A stretch of DNA of 64,000 bases from Geobacter argillaceus (GTDB lineage: Bacteria > Desulfobacterota > Desulfuromonadia > Geobacterales > DSM-12255), in assembly GCF_007830735.1 (NCBI RefSeq), contig NZ_VLLN01000020.1, forward strand, positions 1 through 64,000, read 5' to 3'. Positions 28,889 through 36,777 of this stretch are shown piece after piece. The notes under the pieces were generated by a model. That model had not been told where the DNA came from, made no database searches, and saw nothing but the letters and a program-made list of their open reading frames with translations. Positions within the stretch are counted from its first letter, which is position 1, and each line of letters opens with the position of its first letter. The translations under genes and the position numbers were made by a program.

Positions 28889-28972
28889 GGAAGATGAATC
28901 CAATACAGTAAAGCCCTCACCTGCGCCTGCCCGCCACCGGACTAAGCGCAATGAAGGCCTTGTTCATCTTCC
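28889..28972 (-). ncRNA. Candidate structured RNA in the porin 5' leader
   Basis: A perfect ten-base closing stem, GGAAGATGAA (28889-28898) with TTCATCTTCC (28963-28972), encloses 64 bases with a further TGCGC/GCGCA pairing (28922-28926, 28946-28950). It lies between the predicted porin promoter and the porin start, so it would be in the 5' UTR. It does not match any riboswitch I could recall (c-di-GMP, cGAMP, cobalamin, glycine, fluoride). A 16-codon frame, MNKAFIALSPVAGRRR, also fits inside. The remaining 28781-29304 sequence holds promoters and an inverted repeat only. Confidence 0.4.
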
Positions 28973-29028
28973 TATGTTGCTGCAGGTAAGAAGTAGCATC
29001 GACACCCGGAATCATTAAAATCCTGCAT

Positions 29029-29057
29029 AAATTAACTATAAATAATTGGTTTGTCAA
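29029..29057 (-). promoter_or_regulatory. Sigma-70-like promoter of the porin gene
   Basis: On the minus strand TTGACA (29057-29052) is followed after 17 bases by TAATTT (29034-29029). It points to the porin gene and gives a leader of about 240 bases. Confidence 0.6.
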
Positions 29058-29184
29058 GTTTTCAAGTCATTTTTGTGAAAAACCGCAGGATTTGTCCGGT
29101 TAAGGAGCTCTGCGCACTGGAGGCGGAGAGCAATGGCTGAATAACAGATGAATGCTGATTGTTGCGCGTGTTACTGCCTTATCG

Positions 29185-29226
29185 GACATGCCGATTGTCT
29201 CGACAATGGGCAGTGATCGGCATGTC
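29185..29226. repeat. Nested inverted repeat upstream of marR
   Basis: GACATGCCGAT (29185-29195) and ATCGGCATGTC (29216-29226) are perfect 11-base arms. TTGTC-TC-GACAA (29195-29206) is nested on the left side. It lies 16 bases before the predicted -35 box of marR, so it could be a regulator site or a transcript-end hairpin. Confidence 0.6.
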
Positions 29227-29241
29227 GTGGCGAAAAAACAG

Positions 29242-29270
29242 TTGACAAGGAATATAGCATATATTAGTTT
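29242..29270 (+). promoter_or_regulatory. Promoter of the marR-yceI genes
   Basis: TTGACA (29242-29247), 17 bases, then TAGTTT (29265-29270). It is followed by the AT-rich dyad-like stretch AGTTTAAAGTTAAATTATTAAACGTT up to 29291, a plausible autoregulatory operator. Confidence 0.5.
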
Positions 29271-29304
29271 AAAGTTAAATTATTAAACGTTACATGGGGC
29301 TCAC

Positions 29305-29772
29305 TTGAAAACACCAACAACAAAATTTACGAACAGAGAAAAAAGGGCCTTGAACGCCTACACCAAGCTGATGCGGGCGGCGGAGTCGGTGACCGGCCGG
29401 ACCAGCCGCCATATGGCTGCCGCTGACCTGACCATCAGCCAGTTCGGGGTGCTGGAGGCCCTTTTTCACAAGGGTTCTCTCTGCCAGCGCGACATTGCCA
29501 CCAAGATCCTCAAGAGCACCGGCAACATCACCATGGTCATCGACAACCTGGAAAAGCGCGGGTTGGTGCGGCGGGAGCGTGACGCCGAGGACCGGCGCTT
29601 CATAACCATCCATCTCACCGATGCGGGTACCCTGTTGATCGCAGAGGTGTTTCCGCGCGTTCTGGCGGCCATAAAGGAAGAGATCGGCATTCTGGAGGAA
29701 GCCGAACAGGAAGAACTCGGACGCCTGTGCCGGATACTCGGCTTACGGGAAAGGAGGGGGGCGGGGCACTAA
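29305..29772 (+). CDS. MarR-family transcriptional regulator
   Basis: The 155-residue protein has the winged-helix pattern LTISQFGVLEALFHKGSLCQRDIATKI (split over residues 35-62), then NITMVIDNLEKRGLVRR and the wing DAEDRRFITIHLTDAG. MarR proteins are dimeric repressors released by phenolics, oxidants or disulfide formation. It appears to start with TTG at 29305 behind GGGGC; the next Met is 22 codons on. YceI follows 72 bases downstream on the same strand and is a likely target. Confidence 0.88.
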   Translation: MKTPTTKFTNREKRALNAYTKLMRAAESVTGRTSRHMAAADLTISQFGVLEALFHKGSLCQRDIATKILKSTGNITMVIDNLEKRGLVRRERDAEDRRFITIHLTDAGTLLIAEVFPRVLAAIKEEIGILEEAEQEELGRLCRILGLRERRGAGH

Positions 29773-29844
29773 ATATTTTTGGATATTTACCTTAACATTA
29801 AACCACTTTATCTTAACCAAACAAGCCAAAGGAGAATCACTACC

Positions 29845-30435
29845 ATGAAACGCATTATCAACGTAATCGCAGCAGTTGTTACCCTGGCCATTCCGGTCTT
29901 TGCCTCGGCAGCTTCCTGGAGTATTGACACCGACCATTCCAGCGTAGGGTTCAAGGTGCGCCATATGATGGTTTCCAACGTCAAGGGCGACTTCGGCAAG
30001 TTCAACGGCGTGGTGGAGATCGACGACAAGGACGTGACCAAGTCCAAGGTGGACGTGGTGATCGACACCACTTCGATCAACACCGGCGTTGCCAAGCGTG
30101 ACGACCACCTGAAGAGCGCCGACTTTTTCGACGTAGCCAAATATCCGACCATGGCCTTTGTGTCCAGCAAGGTGAAAAAAGCGGGGAACGACAAGTTGAA
30201 GGTGTACGGCAAGCTCTCCCTGCACGGTGTTACCAGGGACGTGGTGCTCGACGTGGAAGGGCCGACCAAGGCGTACAAGGACCCGTGGGGGAACACCAAG
30301 CGTGGCGCTGTAGCTACCACCAAGATCAGCCGCAAGGATTTCGGACTGACGTATAATGCTGCCATCGAGAGTGGCGGGGTTATGGTTGGTGATGAAGTAA
30401 CCATCGCTCTTGAGATCGAGCTGCTCAAAAAATAG
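29845..30435 (+). CDS. YceI-family periplasmic lipid-binding protein
   Basis: The 196-residue protein has a signal peptide (MKRIINVIAAVVTLAIPVFASA) and the YceI lipocalin-like pattern: WSIDTDHSSVGFKVRHMMV, IDTTSINTGVAKRDDHLKS, ADFFDVAKYPTM, GKLSLHGVTRDVVLDV and SRKDFGLTYN. Family members bind polyprenoid or amphiphilic ligands in the periplasm and are often stress-induced. A strong AAAGGAG precedes the ATG. It lies between a MarR regulator and a CDGSH protein, all on the same strand. A second YceI domain occurs fused to rhodanese at 39052-39957. Confidence 0.94.
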   Translation: MKRIINVIAAVVTLAIPVFASAASWSIDTDHSSVGFKVRHMMVSNVKGDFGKFNGVVEIDDKDVTKSKVDVVIDTTSINTGVAKRDDHLKSADFFDVAKYPTMAFVSSKVKKAGNDKLKVYGKLSLHGVTRDVVLDVEGPTKAYKDPWGNTKRGAVATTKISRKDFGLTYNAAIESGGVMVGDEVTIALEIELLKK

Positions 30436-30475
30436 GGTTTCCTGAAATAGTTCACGAATCGAAAGGAGAAAATAG

Positions 30476-30712
30476 ATGAGCCAAGGTACCACCGTATCGC
30501 ACGGCCCCATAGTTCTCAATCTGGAGCCGGGCACCTACTACCGCTGCACCTGTGGCAAGTCGAGCCGGATGCCGTTCTGTGACGGTGCGCACGCCGGGAG
30601 CGAGTGTGCCCCCAAAGCTTTCGAGATCAAGGAACAACAGCAGGTGTACCTGTGCAACTGCGGGAAAACCGCCAATGCTCCGTATTGCGATGGGAGTTGC
30701 AGCAAAGGTTGA
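30476..30712 (+). CDS. Double CDGSH-type iron-sulfur protein
   Basis: The 78-residue protein has two CDGSH-like cluster motifs: YRCTCGKSSRMPFCDGAH and YLCNCGKTANAPYCDGSC. Each normally binds a 2Fe-2S cluster with three Cys and one His. In the second motif the His is replaced by Cys, giving a possible four-Cys site. Such small proteins act in redox sensing or cluster transfer. AGGAG precedes the ATG. It follows YceI by 40 bases on the same strand. A terminator-bearing repeat begins at its stop codon. Confidence 0.9.
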   Translation: MSQGTTVSHGPIVLNLEPGTYYRCTCGKSSRMPFCDGAHAGSECAPKAFEIKEQQQVYLCNCGKTANAPYCDGSCSKG

Positions 30713-30798
30713 CAGTTCAAGGCGATCCGGTTTCGGAGCTTTAGATAAGAACATGGGTAAAAAACAAGGGTGACCAACTGGCCATCCTTGTTTTTTTA
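30709..30798 (+). repeat. 90-bp dispersed repeat with built-in terminator, copy 1
   Basis: The sequence starts TTGACAGTTCAAGGCGATCC and ends in a hairpin (about 30763-30795, AAACAAGG...CCTTGTTT) with a T-run. It overlaps the CDGSH stop codon and terminates that transcript. A second copy lies at 35976-36065 in the same orientation, with the same opening and the same GGGTGACCAACTGGCC loop region. Confidence 0.8.
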
Positions 30799-30893
30799 CC
30801 TAACGCGATAGAATCGCTGAACATGTCGCTGTGGAAGGTGACCAAGAGCCGGGGTTTGTTCCCCTCTGACGAGCTATGTCTTGTATCAAGTCT

Positions 30894-31607
30894 TCATTTG
30901 GTCTCGATCGAAAAATTATCGAAGAAGACGTAGGAGTCCGCCTTGGACCAGAGGCCGATCCTGCCGTCGATGTTCTCTTTCCATGTGTGATCGATATACT
31001 TCCTGTTGTTCAGATACCCCTCGATCTTATTCCCGTTGATGACCACCTTCAAGGTGTGCCACTGGTTCGAGGGAACTGGCACGTTGCGGCTCCATTCTAC
31101 GGAAGAGCGTCTCCCCCCCTCCATCCTGAAGAGGACGAGGTTGTTCTCCAGGGCGTTGGCGCGAACAACGAGGTAATCGCCGTTCGGCTTGATGTTGAAG
31201 GCGATTCCGGCGGCCTGGTCGATCCGGCCGCTTACCCCCTTGAAGGAAACCTCGATGGTCCCATTCCTGAAACTCTGGAATTCCTTGTTTAGCGTGAGGG
31301 GGAAATAGCGGTACGTCTCCAGGTTGCCGAGGAACTCGGCATATCTCTCGCCATAAAGCCCCTTCGCCTTTTCCTTGGCGCCTGCGGCCATGAGCCCCTG
31401 TTCCCCTTTCCTGCCGTCAACTGCGTAAACGTTTCGGTTGCCGTCTCTGTCGATGTGCCAGTTGCCGACCAGGGAGCTGAACGCCCTGGCTTCCGCCTCC
31501 GGCGCATCATTTTTGTAGTCGAACTTCTTGACTGCCCCGGCAAGAACCGGAAGCGCTACAAGGCCAAGCACGGATAATGCTAACACGATGATTCTGAAAC
31601 CTTTCAT
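30894..31607 (-). CDS. Exported concanavalin-like (DUF1080/LamG-type) protein
   Basis: The 237-residue protein has a signal peptide (MKGFRIIVLALSVLGLVALP, cleavage near VLAGA). The mature region has the jelly-roll pattern of DUF1080/3-keto-disaccharide hydrolase or LamG proteins: GTIEVSFKGVSGRIDQAAGI, YLVVRANALENNLVLFRME, QWHTLKVVINGNKIEGYLN and GRIGLWSKADSYVFFDNF. It probably binds a polysaccharide or another surface ligand. AGAGG lies eight bases before the ATG. It is the last gene of a leftward group with an outer-membrane barrel and a five-haem cytochrome. Confidence 0.75.
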   Translation of the reverse strand: MKGFRIIVLALSVLGLVALPVLAGAVKKFDYKNDAPEAEARAFSSLVGNWHIDRDGNRNVYAVDGRKGEQGLMAAGAKEKAKGLYGERYAEFLGNLETYRYFPLTLNKEFQSFRNGTIEVSFKGVSGRIDQAAGIAFNIKPNGDYLVVRANALENNLVLFRMEGGRRSSVEWSRNVPVPSNQWHTLKVVINGNKIEGYLNNRKYIDHTWKENIDGRIGLWSKADSYVFFDNFSIETK

Positions 31608-31690
31608 CCTGGGTACCTCTCTTTGTCCGTTCCTTCCTGCTGCGAAAATCACAGGACGTTCAGGTGATTTGACCGTTCCGGCCGTGACTG

Positions 31691-32434
31691 TCATAAGCGA
31701 ATCTGCAGTCCCAGATAGAGCAGGAGGTTGGGTTCACCGCTGGCACCGCTCCTGAAGCTTCTGCCGATAGAGGCCAGGAGACCGTATTTCTTGTCAAAAT
31801 CCCACTGGGTGCCGACATTGAAAACGACTTCGTGTTTTTTGAACTCCTTTGTGGAGCCGCCGTGGACCTCCCCCAACAGGGTGAGGTCCTCCCGGATCTC
31901 GTAGCCGCTGCTGAGGCCATACAGCCATTCATCGTCATTGTGCTGCCGGAAGGTGTAGCCGACCTCTCCGTTGAGCCAGACCGGCCCGAACTTCTTCGTG
32001 GCCTGCAGCGGCAGACGCAGGTCCGTTCCTTCATCCACGATGCCGCGATCGGCGGAGTTTGTGGGATTGTTGAACTCGAACTGGGGATAGACCGACATGG
32101 CCACGCCGTCCCGCTTTTCATCGAGGAACCGCCACTTCATGCCGGCGACCGAATTCCCCAGCCCGCTTTTCGTCCCGACCCCGTTTTCATGGAGCACCAG
32201 CCAGGGGACCTCGTACTTTAACTGTATATTGTCGCCGACACCGTAATTGAGGTCGAGAATCGGTGTCTGATGGGTGACCACGGTGTGGCGTTTGTCAAGA
32301 GTATAGGCGATGTTTATCTCCCAATGCTTGTCTCCCGGTGTGCCGGTGTCGTCGGTCTGGAGGGGGGGGCCTGCAAAAGCAGGCCCCGTGGAAACAAACA
32401 GCAGGGAGATGATGATCAAAAGACGCTGCACCAT
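31691..32434 (-). CDS. Outer-membrane beta-barrel protein, MetA/phenol-pathway type
   Basis: The 247-residue protein has a signal peptide (MVQRLLIIISLLFVSTGPAFA) and opens GPPLQTDDTGTPGDKHWEIN, a start typical of transporter-like barrels (PF13557 style). Regular amphipathic strands follow to the end, finishing LGLQIRL. It should form a small outer-membrane barrel of about 12 strands. It lies three bases after the cytochrome gene on the same strand, so the pair is very likely co-translated. Whether it acts as a porin partner of the cytochrome or a transport channel is unknown. Confidence 0.78.
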   Translation of the reverse strand: MVQRLLIIISLLFVSTGPAFAGPPLQTDDTGTPGDKHWEINIAYTLDKRHTVVTHQTPILDLNYGVGDNIQLKYEVPWLVLHENGVGTKSGLGNSVAGMKWRFLDEKRDGVAMSVYPQFEFNNPTNSADRGIVDEGTDLRLPLQATKKFGPVWLNGEVGYTFRQHNDDEWLYGLSSGYEIREDLTLLGEVHGGSTKEFKKHEVVFNVGTQWDFDKKYGLLASIGRSFRSGASGEPNLLLYLGLQIRL

Positions 32435-32437
32435 GCG

Positions 32438-33676
32438 TTACCCCTTCTTGACTTTGATGCTGAGGGTGGTGCTGTTGATCTCCGTCTGATCTTCTTTGAA
32501 CGATCGGTCGTTGTACCGGTTGAGATCGTAGATCAGGCGGGCCTTCACAGTGTATTCGCCCGGTTTTAAAACAGGCATCCAGGAAAGTATCCGCTCCTCT
32601 CCGGCGCGGATGATGGGCTCGTGGAGGCCCTGGGCATCGGCCTGCGTTGCTGCGATGGCATCGGGACGCTTCTTGTCCTCTTCCAGGAATTTCCGGTCAT
32701 CCGGGCGGGGGCCGTACCAGGGGGCGAACATCCACTCCTTGGTGGCAACCGTCTTCCCGTTCTTGTCCAGGAGTTCCACGTTCAGGTAGATGGCCCGGCG
32801 GTTGGAACCGGTCGGGACCGAATGGCCCGCTCCAACGTTGATGACATGGAACGCCAGGCCCGATTTGCCTTCATCCGGTTGGCTGATGGCCATGCTGAGG
32901 GCGCTGGCGAGCCGTTGCCGGGAACGTCCGCCGGTCCAGAGGTGCCGTGCAATCGCCCGTTCGGGATTATCGAAATCCTCCGCCACCTTGCGCATGGTAC
33001 GCGGCATGTGACAGTCCTGGCACTCCTGCTTGCCGAGCCCCGGCTTGTTGAAGTCGTCCCGCCACTCCAGGAAGGTCTGGGTCTGTTTGCCGACCACCCG
33101 TTTGCCCATGCTGTGGCAGTAGGCACACATGGCCGAGGTCTGGATGGCGGGGTCTGCCACGGTTTCATGGGGCGCCTTGACGCTGTGGGGGCCCCTGATC
33201 TTTCCTTCGGGGGTAAGGTGGCAGCTGGCGCAGGTAATCCCAACCGCCTCCTTCCCTTTCGGCCGCGCTTTCGGCTTGGTCATCTCCGGGACATTCATGT
33301 CGGGGATGGCGAACGGTTCCGGATAGTGGCAGACGTTGCACGATTTCCCCTCTTCCTCAGCCTCCCGTGCATGAATCGGGTAAGGCTCCACCCCGGCAAA
33401 GGCATGGGCTGTGGCCGTGGCCGAGACGTTGGCGGGCATTTTCAGCGTTTCGCCCTCCTTGGTCGGGATCGTGGTCGGCTTGTAATGGATGTCGCTCCCG
33501 AAACCGAAGGCGAACTCCCGGTAGATCGCCTTATGACAGGCGCCGCAGGTTTCCGCCGGGGTCGCGGTCCCCTCCGGGAACGGCATCCCTTCCGCCATGG
33601 CCGTGGCTGCGAACGACATCGCCGCCACCATTGCCGCGATAGCGGCCCTTACGATTGATCTTGCATTACTGTGCAT
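32438..33676 (-). CDS. Five-haem c-type cytochrome, periplasmic
   Basis: The 412-residue protein has a signal peptide ending near ATAMA and five CxxCH haem sites: CGACH (44-48), CNVCH (113-117), CASCH (149-153), CAYCH (184-188) and CQDCH (219-223). A C-terminal domain of about 170 residues without haem follows (GHSVPTGSNRRAIYLNVEL...), resembling beta-sandwich tails of multihaem cytochromes. It should carry electrons in the periplasm or at the outer membrane. AAAGGAG precedes the ATG at 33676; an upstream start would lie inside the kinase gene. The barrel gene follows by three bases and the kinase precedes by 43. Confidence 0.9.
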   Translation of the reverse strand: MHSNARSIVRAAIAAMVAAMSFAATAMAEGMPFPEGTATPAETCGACHKAIYREFAFGFGSDIHYKPTTIPTKEGETLKMPANVSATATAHAFAGVEPYPIHAREAEEEGKSCNVCHYPEPFAIPDMNVPEMTKPKARPKGKEAVGITCASCHLTPEGKIRGPHSVKAPHETVADPAIQTSAMCAYCHSMGKRVVGKQTQTFLEWRDDFNKPGLGKQECQDCHMPRTMRKVAEDFDNPERAIARHLWTGGRSRQRLASALSMAISQPDEGKSGLAFHVINVGAGHSVPTGSNRRAIYLNVELLDKNGKTVATKEWMFAPWYGPRPDDRKFLEEDKKRPDAIAATQADAQGLHEPIIRAGEERILSWMPVLKPGEYTVKARLIYDLNRYNDRSFKEDQTEINSTTLSIKVKKG

Positions 33677-33719
33677 TGAGTGCTCCTTTCCTGGCTTTTC
33701 GCCACCTTCATTTTCTTGA

Positions 33720-35093
33720 TCACGAGATTTTCCAGTGTACCGCGGACAGCACAATTCTAAAGGTGCTCCCCTCTCCCTCCTCACTCTCCAGTTCGATCCG
33801 TCCATCATTGACCTCCACGGCCCAACGCGTAATGGCGAGTCCCAGCCCTGTTCCGCCCATATCCCTCGACCGCCCCTTGTCAACGCGATAAAAGCGGTCG
33901 AAGATCCTGGCCTGATGCTCTTTCGCTATCCCGGGGCCATCATCAATGACCTCGATGATCGCCTCTCCCGCCGTGCTCCGGACCTTCACCCGGATATGCC
34001 CCTGCTTTGGCGTGTACTTGACAGCGTTATCCACCAGGTTGATCAGTGCCTGGCGCAGGGTCGTGGGGTCGATCCCGGCGATGACCGGTTCCGGTGCATC
34101 GACGACCAGGCTCTGCTCCTTTTCTTCCGCCAGCACCTGGATACAGTCGGCCACCTCGACTGCCAGCAGCGAAAGGTCGGTCGGCTCCCGCTTTACCTGC
34201 ACCGAACCGGCATCCGCCCGACTCAGGGTCAGCAGGCTGTCCACCAGCTTCGTCAGGCGGTCCGCCTCTTCGAGCATGCTGGCGACCACTTCGCGGCAGG
34301 CGGCCGCATCGGCATTTTCCTGCAGCCCCACCTCGCCGACGCTCCGGATCGCCGTGAGAGGGGTCCGCAATTCATGGGAGGCGTCGGCGGTAAAGCGGCG
34401 CAGCCGCTCGAACGAGTCCTCGATACGGGCAAAGGTCTGGTTGAAGACCGTTGCCAGCCGGCCGAACTCGTCATGGGGGTCTTCAATGGGGAGCCGTTCG
34501 GAAAGGCGTTCGGCGGTTATCTCCCCGGCCTTTGCTGCCATGGCGCCGATGGGAGCGAGCGCACGCCCTGCCAGAAAATAGCCGCCGATGACTGCCAGGG
34601 CAAGGGCGAGGGGGATGCCGAACAGGAGAATGATCGCCAGGCTCTCCAGGCTCTGCCGAAGCGTTTGCTCGTCCTCGGCAACGGCAACGAAGTAGGTGTG
34701 TCCGGGAGCGGCCACCGTGAATATCTTCAGCCTATAGTACAGGTCGTTGGGCGCTTCCCATGACCATGGAGCAACTAAGCGCCTGCCGGCAACGGCCTTT
34801 TCCAGTCCGAACCGGCTCCAACCGTCGGTTTCAGCCAGTACCTCATTTCCTTCGCTTACCTGGAAAAGGGCAACCGAACCATGTTGGGCCAGCTCGTTCA
34901 TTTCATTCGGCTCATCGCGGGCAACCCGCGTAACCGTGGCGAGGTCCCTGTACAGTTGGCCGTCGATCTGTCGCAGCAGGCTGGAGCGGACAAAGAGATA
35001 AATGCCGAGAGCGAAGCAGAGGACGATCCCCGCCAGGGCAGCCGTATACCAGATGGTCAGCCGAATACGGACACTGGCCGGTTTCAGTCTCAT
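33720..35093 (-). CDS. Sensor histidine kinase, heavy-metal-sensor type
   Basis: The 457-residue protein has two membrane helices (about 13-34 and 152-174) around a periplasmic sensor of roughly 120 residues. HAMP, HisKA with DASHELRTPLTAIRS (His near 240) and HATPase_c with LVDNAVKYT, DDGPGI and GGTGLGLAI follow. The architecture matches CusS-like kinases that sense copper/silver or similar periplasmic signals, although the sensor part is not conserved enough to name a ligand. The start overlaps the response-regulator stop by four bases, and the cytochrome gene follows. Confidence 0.9.
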   Translation of the reverse strand: MRLKPASVRIRLTIWYTAALAGIVLCFALGIYLFVRSSLLRQIDGQLYRDLATVTRVARDEPNEMNELAQHGSVALFQVSEGNEVLAETDGWSRFGLEKAVAGRRLVAPWSWEAPNDLYYRLKIFTVAAPGHTYFVAVAEDEQTLRQSLESLAIILLFGIPLALALAVIGGYFLAGRALAPIGAMAAKAGEITAERLSERLPIEDPHDEFGRLATVFNQTFARIEDSFERLRRFTADASHELRTPLTAIRSVGEVGLQENADAAACREVVASMLEEADRLTKLVDSLLTLSRADAGSVQVKREPTDLSLLAVEVADCIQVLAEEKEQSLVVDAPEPVIAGIDPTTLRQALINLVDNAVKYTPKQGHIRVKVRSTAGEAIIEVIDDGPGIAKEHQARIFDRFYRVDKGRSRDMGGTGLGLAITRWAVEVNDGRIELESEEGEGSTFRIVLSAVHWKIS

Positions 35094-35773
35094 GCCCGCT
35101 CCTCCTTCATCACAAAGCCGAGACCGCGCACGGTCTTTAGGAGCTTATTGTCAAAGGGGCCGTCCACCTTGCGCCTCAGTCTGGCAATGTGCACGTCGAT
35201 TACGTTGTCCAGCGGCGTGGAACGGTCCTTCACCTGCCACACGTCACGAGAGAGCATTTCCCGGGAAACTATGCTCCCCTGGTTGCGCAGCAGGTACTCC
35301 AGGAGCTCAAACTCCCTGACGGTGAGCTCGATCTGCTCGCTGCCCCGTGTTACCTTGCGGGTTACGAGGTCCATTTCCAGATCGGCCAGAACAAGTCTGA
35401 GCAGCTGTTCTTTCCTCCCCCTGCGCAGGATAAGCCTGATACGGGCGAGAAGTTCGGGAAAGGCAAACGGTTTGACCAGGTAGTCATCAGCGCCGCTGTC
35501 GAGCCCCAATACGCGGTCTTCCACCGTATCCCTGGCGGTAAGGATCAGAACCGGCGTCTCAATCCCACGTTTTCTCAGGGTAGCGAGAATTTCGATTCCA
35601 TCCCGTCCCGGAAGCATCAGATCCAGGAGTACCAGGTCGAATATCCCGGCATTGAGCTGGAAGAAACCGTCCTCGCCGGTGTGGGCCAGGGTGACCAGGT
35701 ACGATTCCGCTTCCAGCCCCTTCCTGAGGGCCTCGGCCACCTTCTTTTCGTCTTCGATCACCAGTATGTGCAT
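35090..35773 (-). CDS. OmpR-family response regulator
   Basis: The 227-residue protein has a receiver domain with Asp51 (LVLLDLMLPGRDG) and Lys in YLVKPFAFPELLAR, and a winged-helix output domain (LTVREFELLEYLLRNQGSIV, DNVIDVHIARLRRKVD). It resembles CusR/CopR. AAAGGA precedes the ATG. It overlaps the kinase gene by four bases and is the first gene of the leftward group of kinase, cytochrome, barrel and concanavalin-like protein, which it probably controls. Confidence 0.93.
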   Translation of the reverse strand: MHILVIEDEKKVAEALRKGLEAESYLVTLAHTGEDGFFQLNAGIFDLVLLDLMLPGRDGIEILATLRKRGIETPVLILTARDTVEDRVLGLDSGADDYLVKPFAFPELLARIRLILRRGRKEQLLRLVLADLEMDLVTRKVTRGSEQIELTVREFELLEYLLRNQGSIVSREMLSRDVWQVKDRSTPLDNVIDVHIARLRRKVDGPFDNKLLKTVRGLGFVMKEERA

Positions 35774-35975
35774 GTTATTTCCTTTATCCGGATTATCGTT
35801 AACTGCCGGTATAATGACAACTGAAGTAATCCTGACAAAATGTTCAGAAACCGCAAGGAATTGACTGCCGTTTGCAACGTTATATGGATTGGCTGAGGGG
35901 CAGGTGCCGGGCGACGAATCTCGCCGGAACATCCAGGATAACGTGAAGTCCGGCGTTGACTTGCCACCGGGCACG

Positions 35976-36065
35976 TTGACAGTTCAAGGCGATCCGTTTT
36001 CGGAACTTTACGGAAAAAAATGGGCAAAAAACGAGGGTGACCAACTGGCCACCCTCGTTTTTTGT
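35976..36065 (+). repeat. 90-bp dispersed repeat with built-in terminator, copy 2
   Basis: Starts TTGACAGTTCAAGGCGATCC like copy 1 and ends with a hairpin (about 36028-36060, AAAACGAGGGTGACC with GGCCACCCTCGTTTT) and T-run. It stands between the divergent response-regulator promoter and wrbA. No gene on the plus strand precedes it, so its terminator has no obvious transcript to stop in this orientation; on the minus strand it could end the wrbA transcript. Confidence 0.8.
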
Positions 36066-36107
36066 TAACAATAGGTATTCTTGTTTGAATTCTGAATGAG
36101 AACGTCT

Positions 36108-36722
36108 CTATCCCTTAAGCTTCAGGGCGATCCGCGCCACATGCGCCCCCTGGAAGCGGGCACCGGCCAGCTCATTGTCGCTCGGCATCCGTTCACCCTG
36201 GCCACCGGCGATGGTCGAAGCGCCGTAGGGAGAACATCCCGTAATTTCCCCGACCCCCATCTGACCGGCGAAAGAGTATGGCAGGCCAACCACTACCATC
36301 CCCTGGTGCAGCAGCGTTGTGTGAAAGCTGAGGATGGTCGATTCCTGGCCGCCATGCTGGGTGGCGGAACTGGCGAAGACACTGCCGACCTTGCCGACTA
36401 GTGATCCTTTGACCCAGAGTCCGCCAGTGGCGTCCAGGTACTGGCGCATCTGGCCACACATGTTGCCGAAGCGGGTCGGAGTACCGAAAACAATGGCATC
36501 GGCACCGGCCAGGTCATCCACTGTAGCGACCGGGATATGGGCCATGCCCTTCTGGGCTTCAAGTGCTCCCATCATCCCCAGCACCTCATTGGACAGGGTT
36601 TCCGGTACGCGCTTGACGATTGCCTCGCACCCTGCCACCTCGCGAACCCCTTCAGCAACCGCTTCGGCCATCTTGTAGATGTGCCCGTACATACTGTAAT
36701 AAACGATCAACACCTTACACAT
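36108..36722 (-). CDS. wrbA: NAD(P)H:quinone oxidoreductase, WrbA type
   Basis: The 204-residue flavodoxin-fold protein has the FMN-binding start [39 protein letters not shown] and [13 protein letters not shown], all typical of WrbA. It reduces quinones by two electrons with NAD(P)H, avoiding semiquinone radicals. Length is normal. It is the last gene of a leftward run of nine stress and detoxification genes headed by an isochorismatase-like hydrolase. Pirin lies 55 bases upstream. Confidence 0.93.
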   Translation of the reverse strand: MCKVLIVYYSMYGHIYKMAEAVAEGVREVAGCEAIVKRVPETLSNEVLGMMGALEAQKGMAHIPVATVDDLAGADAIVFGTPTRFGNMCGQMRQYLDATGGLWVKGSLVGKVGSVFASSATQHGGQESTILSFHTTLLHQGMVVVGLPYSFAGQMGVGEITGCSPYGASTIAGGQGERMPSDNELAGARFQGAHVARIALKLKG

Positions 36723-36777
36723 GATTTGTTCCTCCTTTCAAATAACCGGGCATTGTGCATGCACCGGCACTACGCCA

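Noticed and set aside
27482-28897. 471-residue plus-strand frame over the porin gene
   Set aside because: The minus strand has signal peptide, beta strands and terminal Phe; the plus-strand frame is low-complexity Val/Gly/Cys with no start signal.
28889-28972. Known riboswitch (cyclic di-GMP, cGAMP, cobalamin, glycine or fluoride) in the porin leader
   Set aside because: None of the conserved core sequences of these classes is present; only a generic structured RNA is supported.
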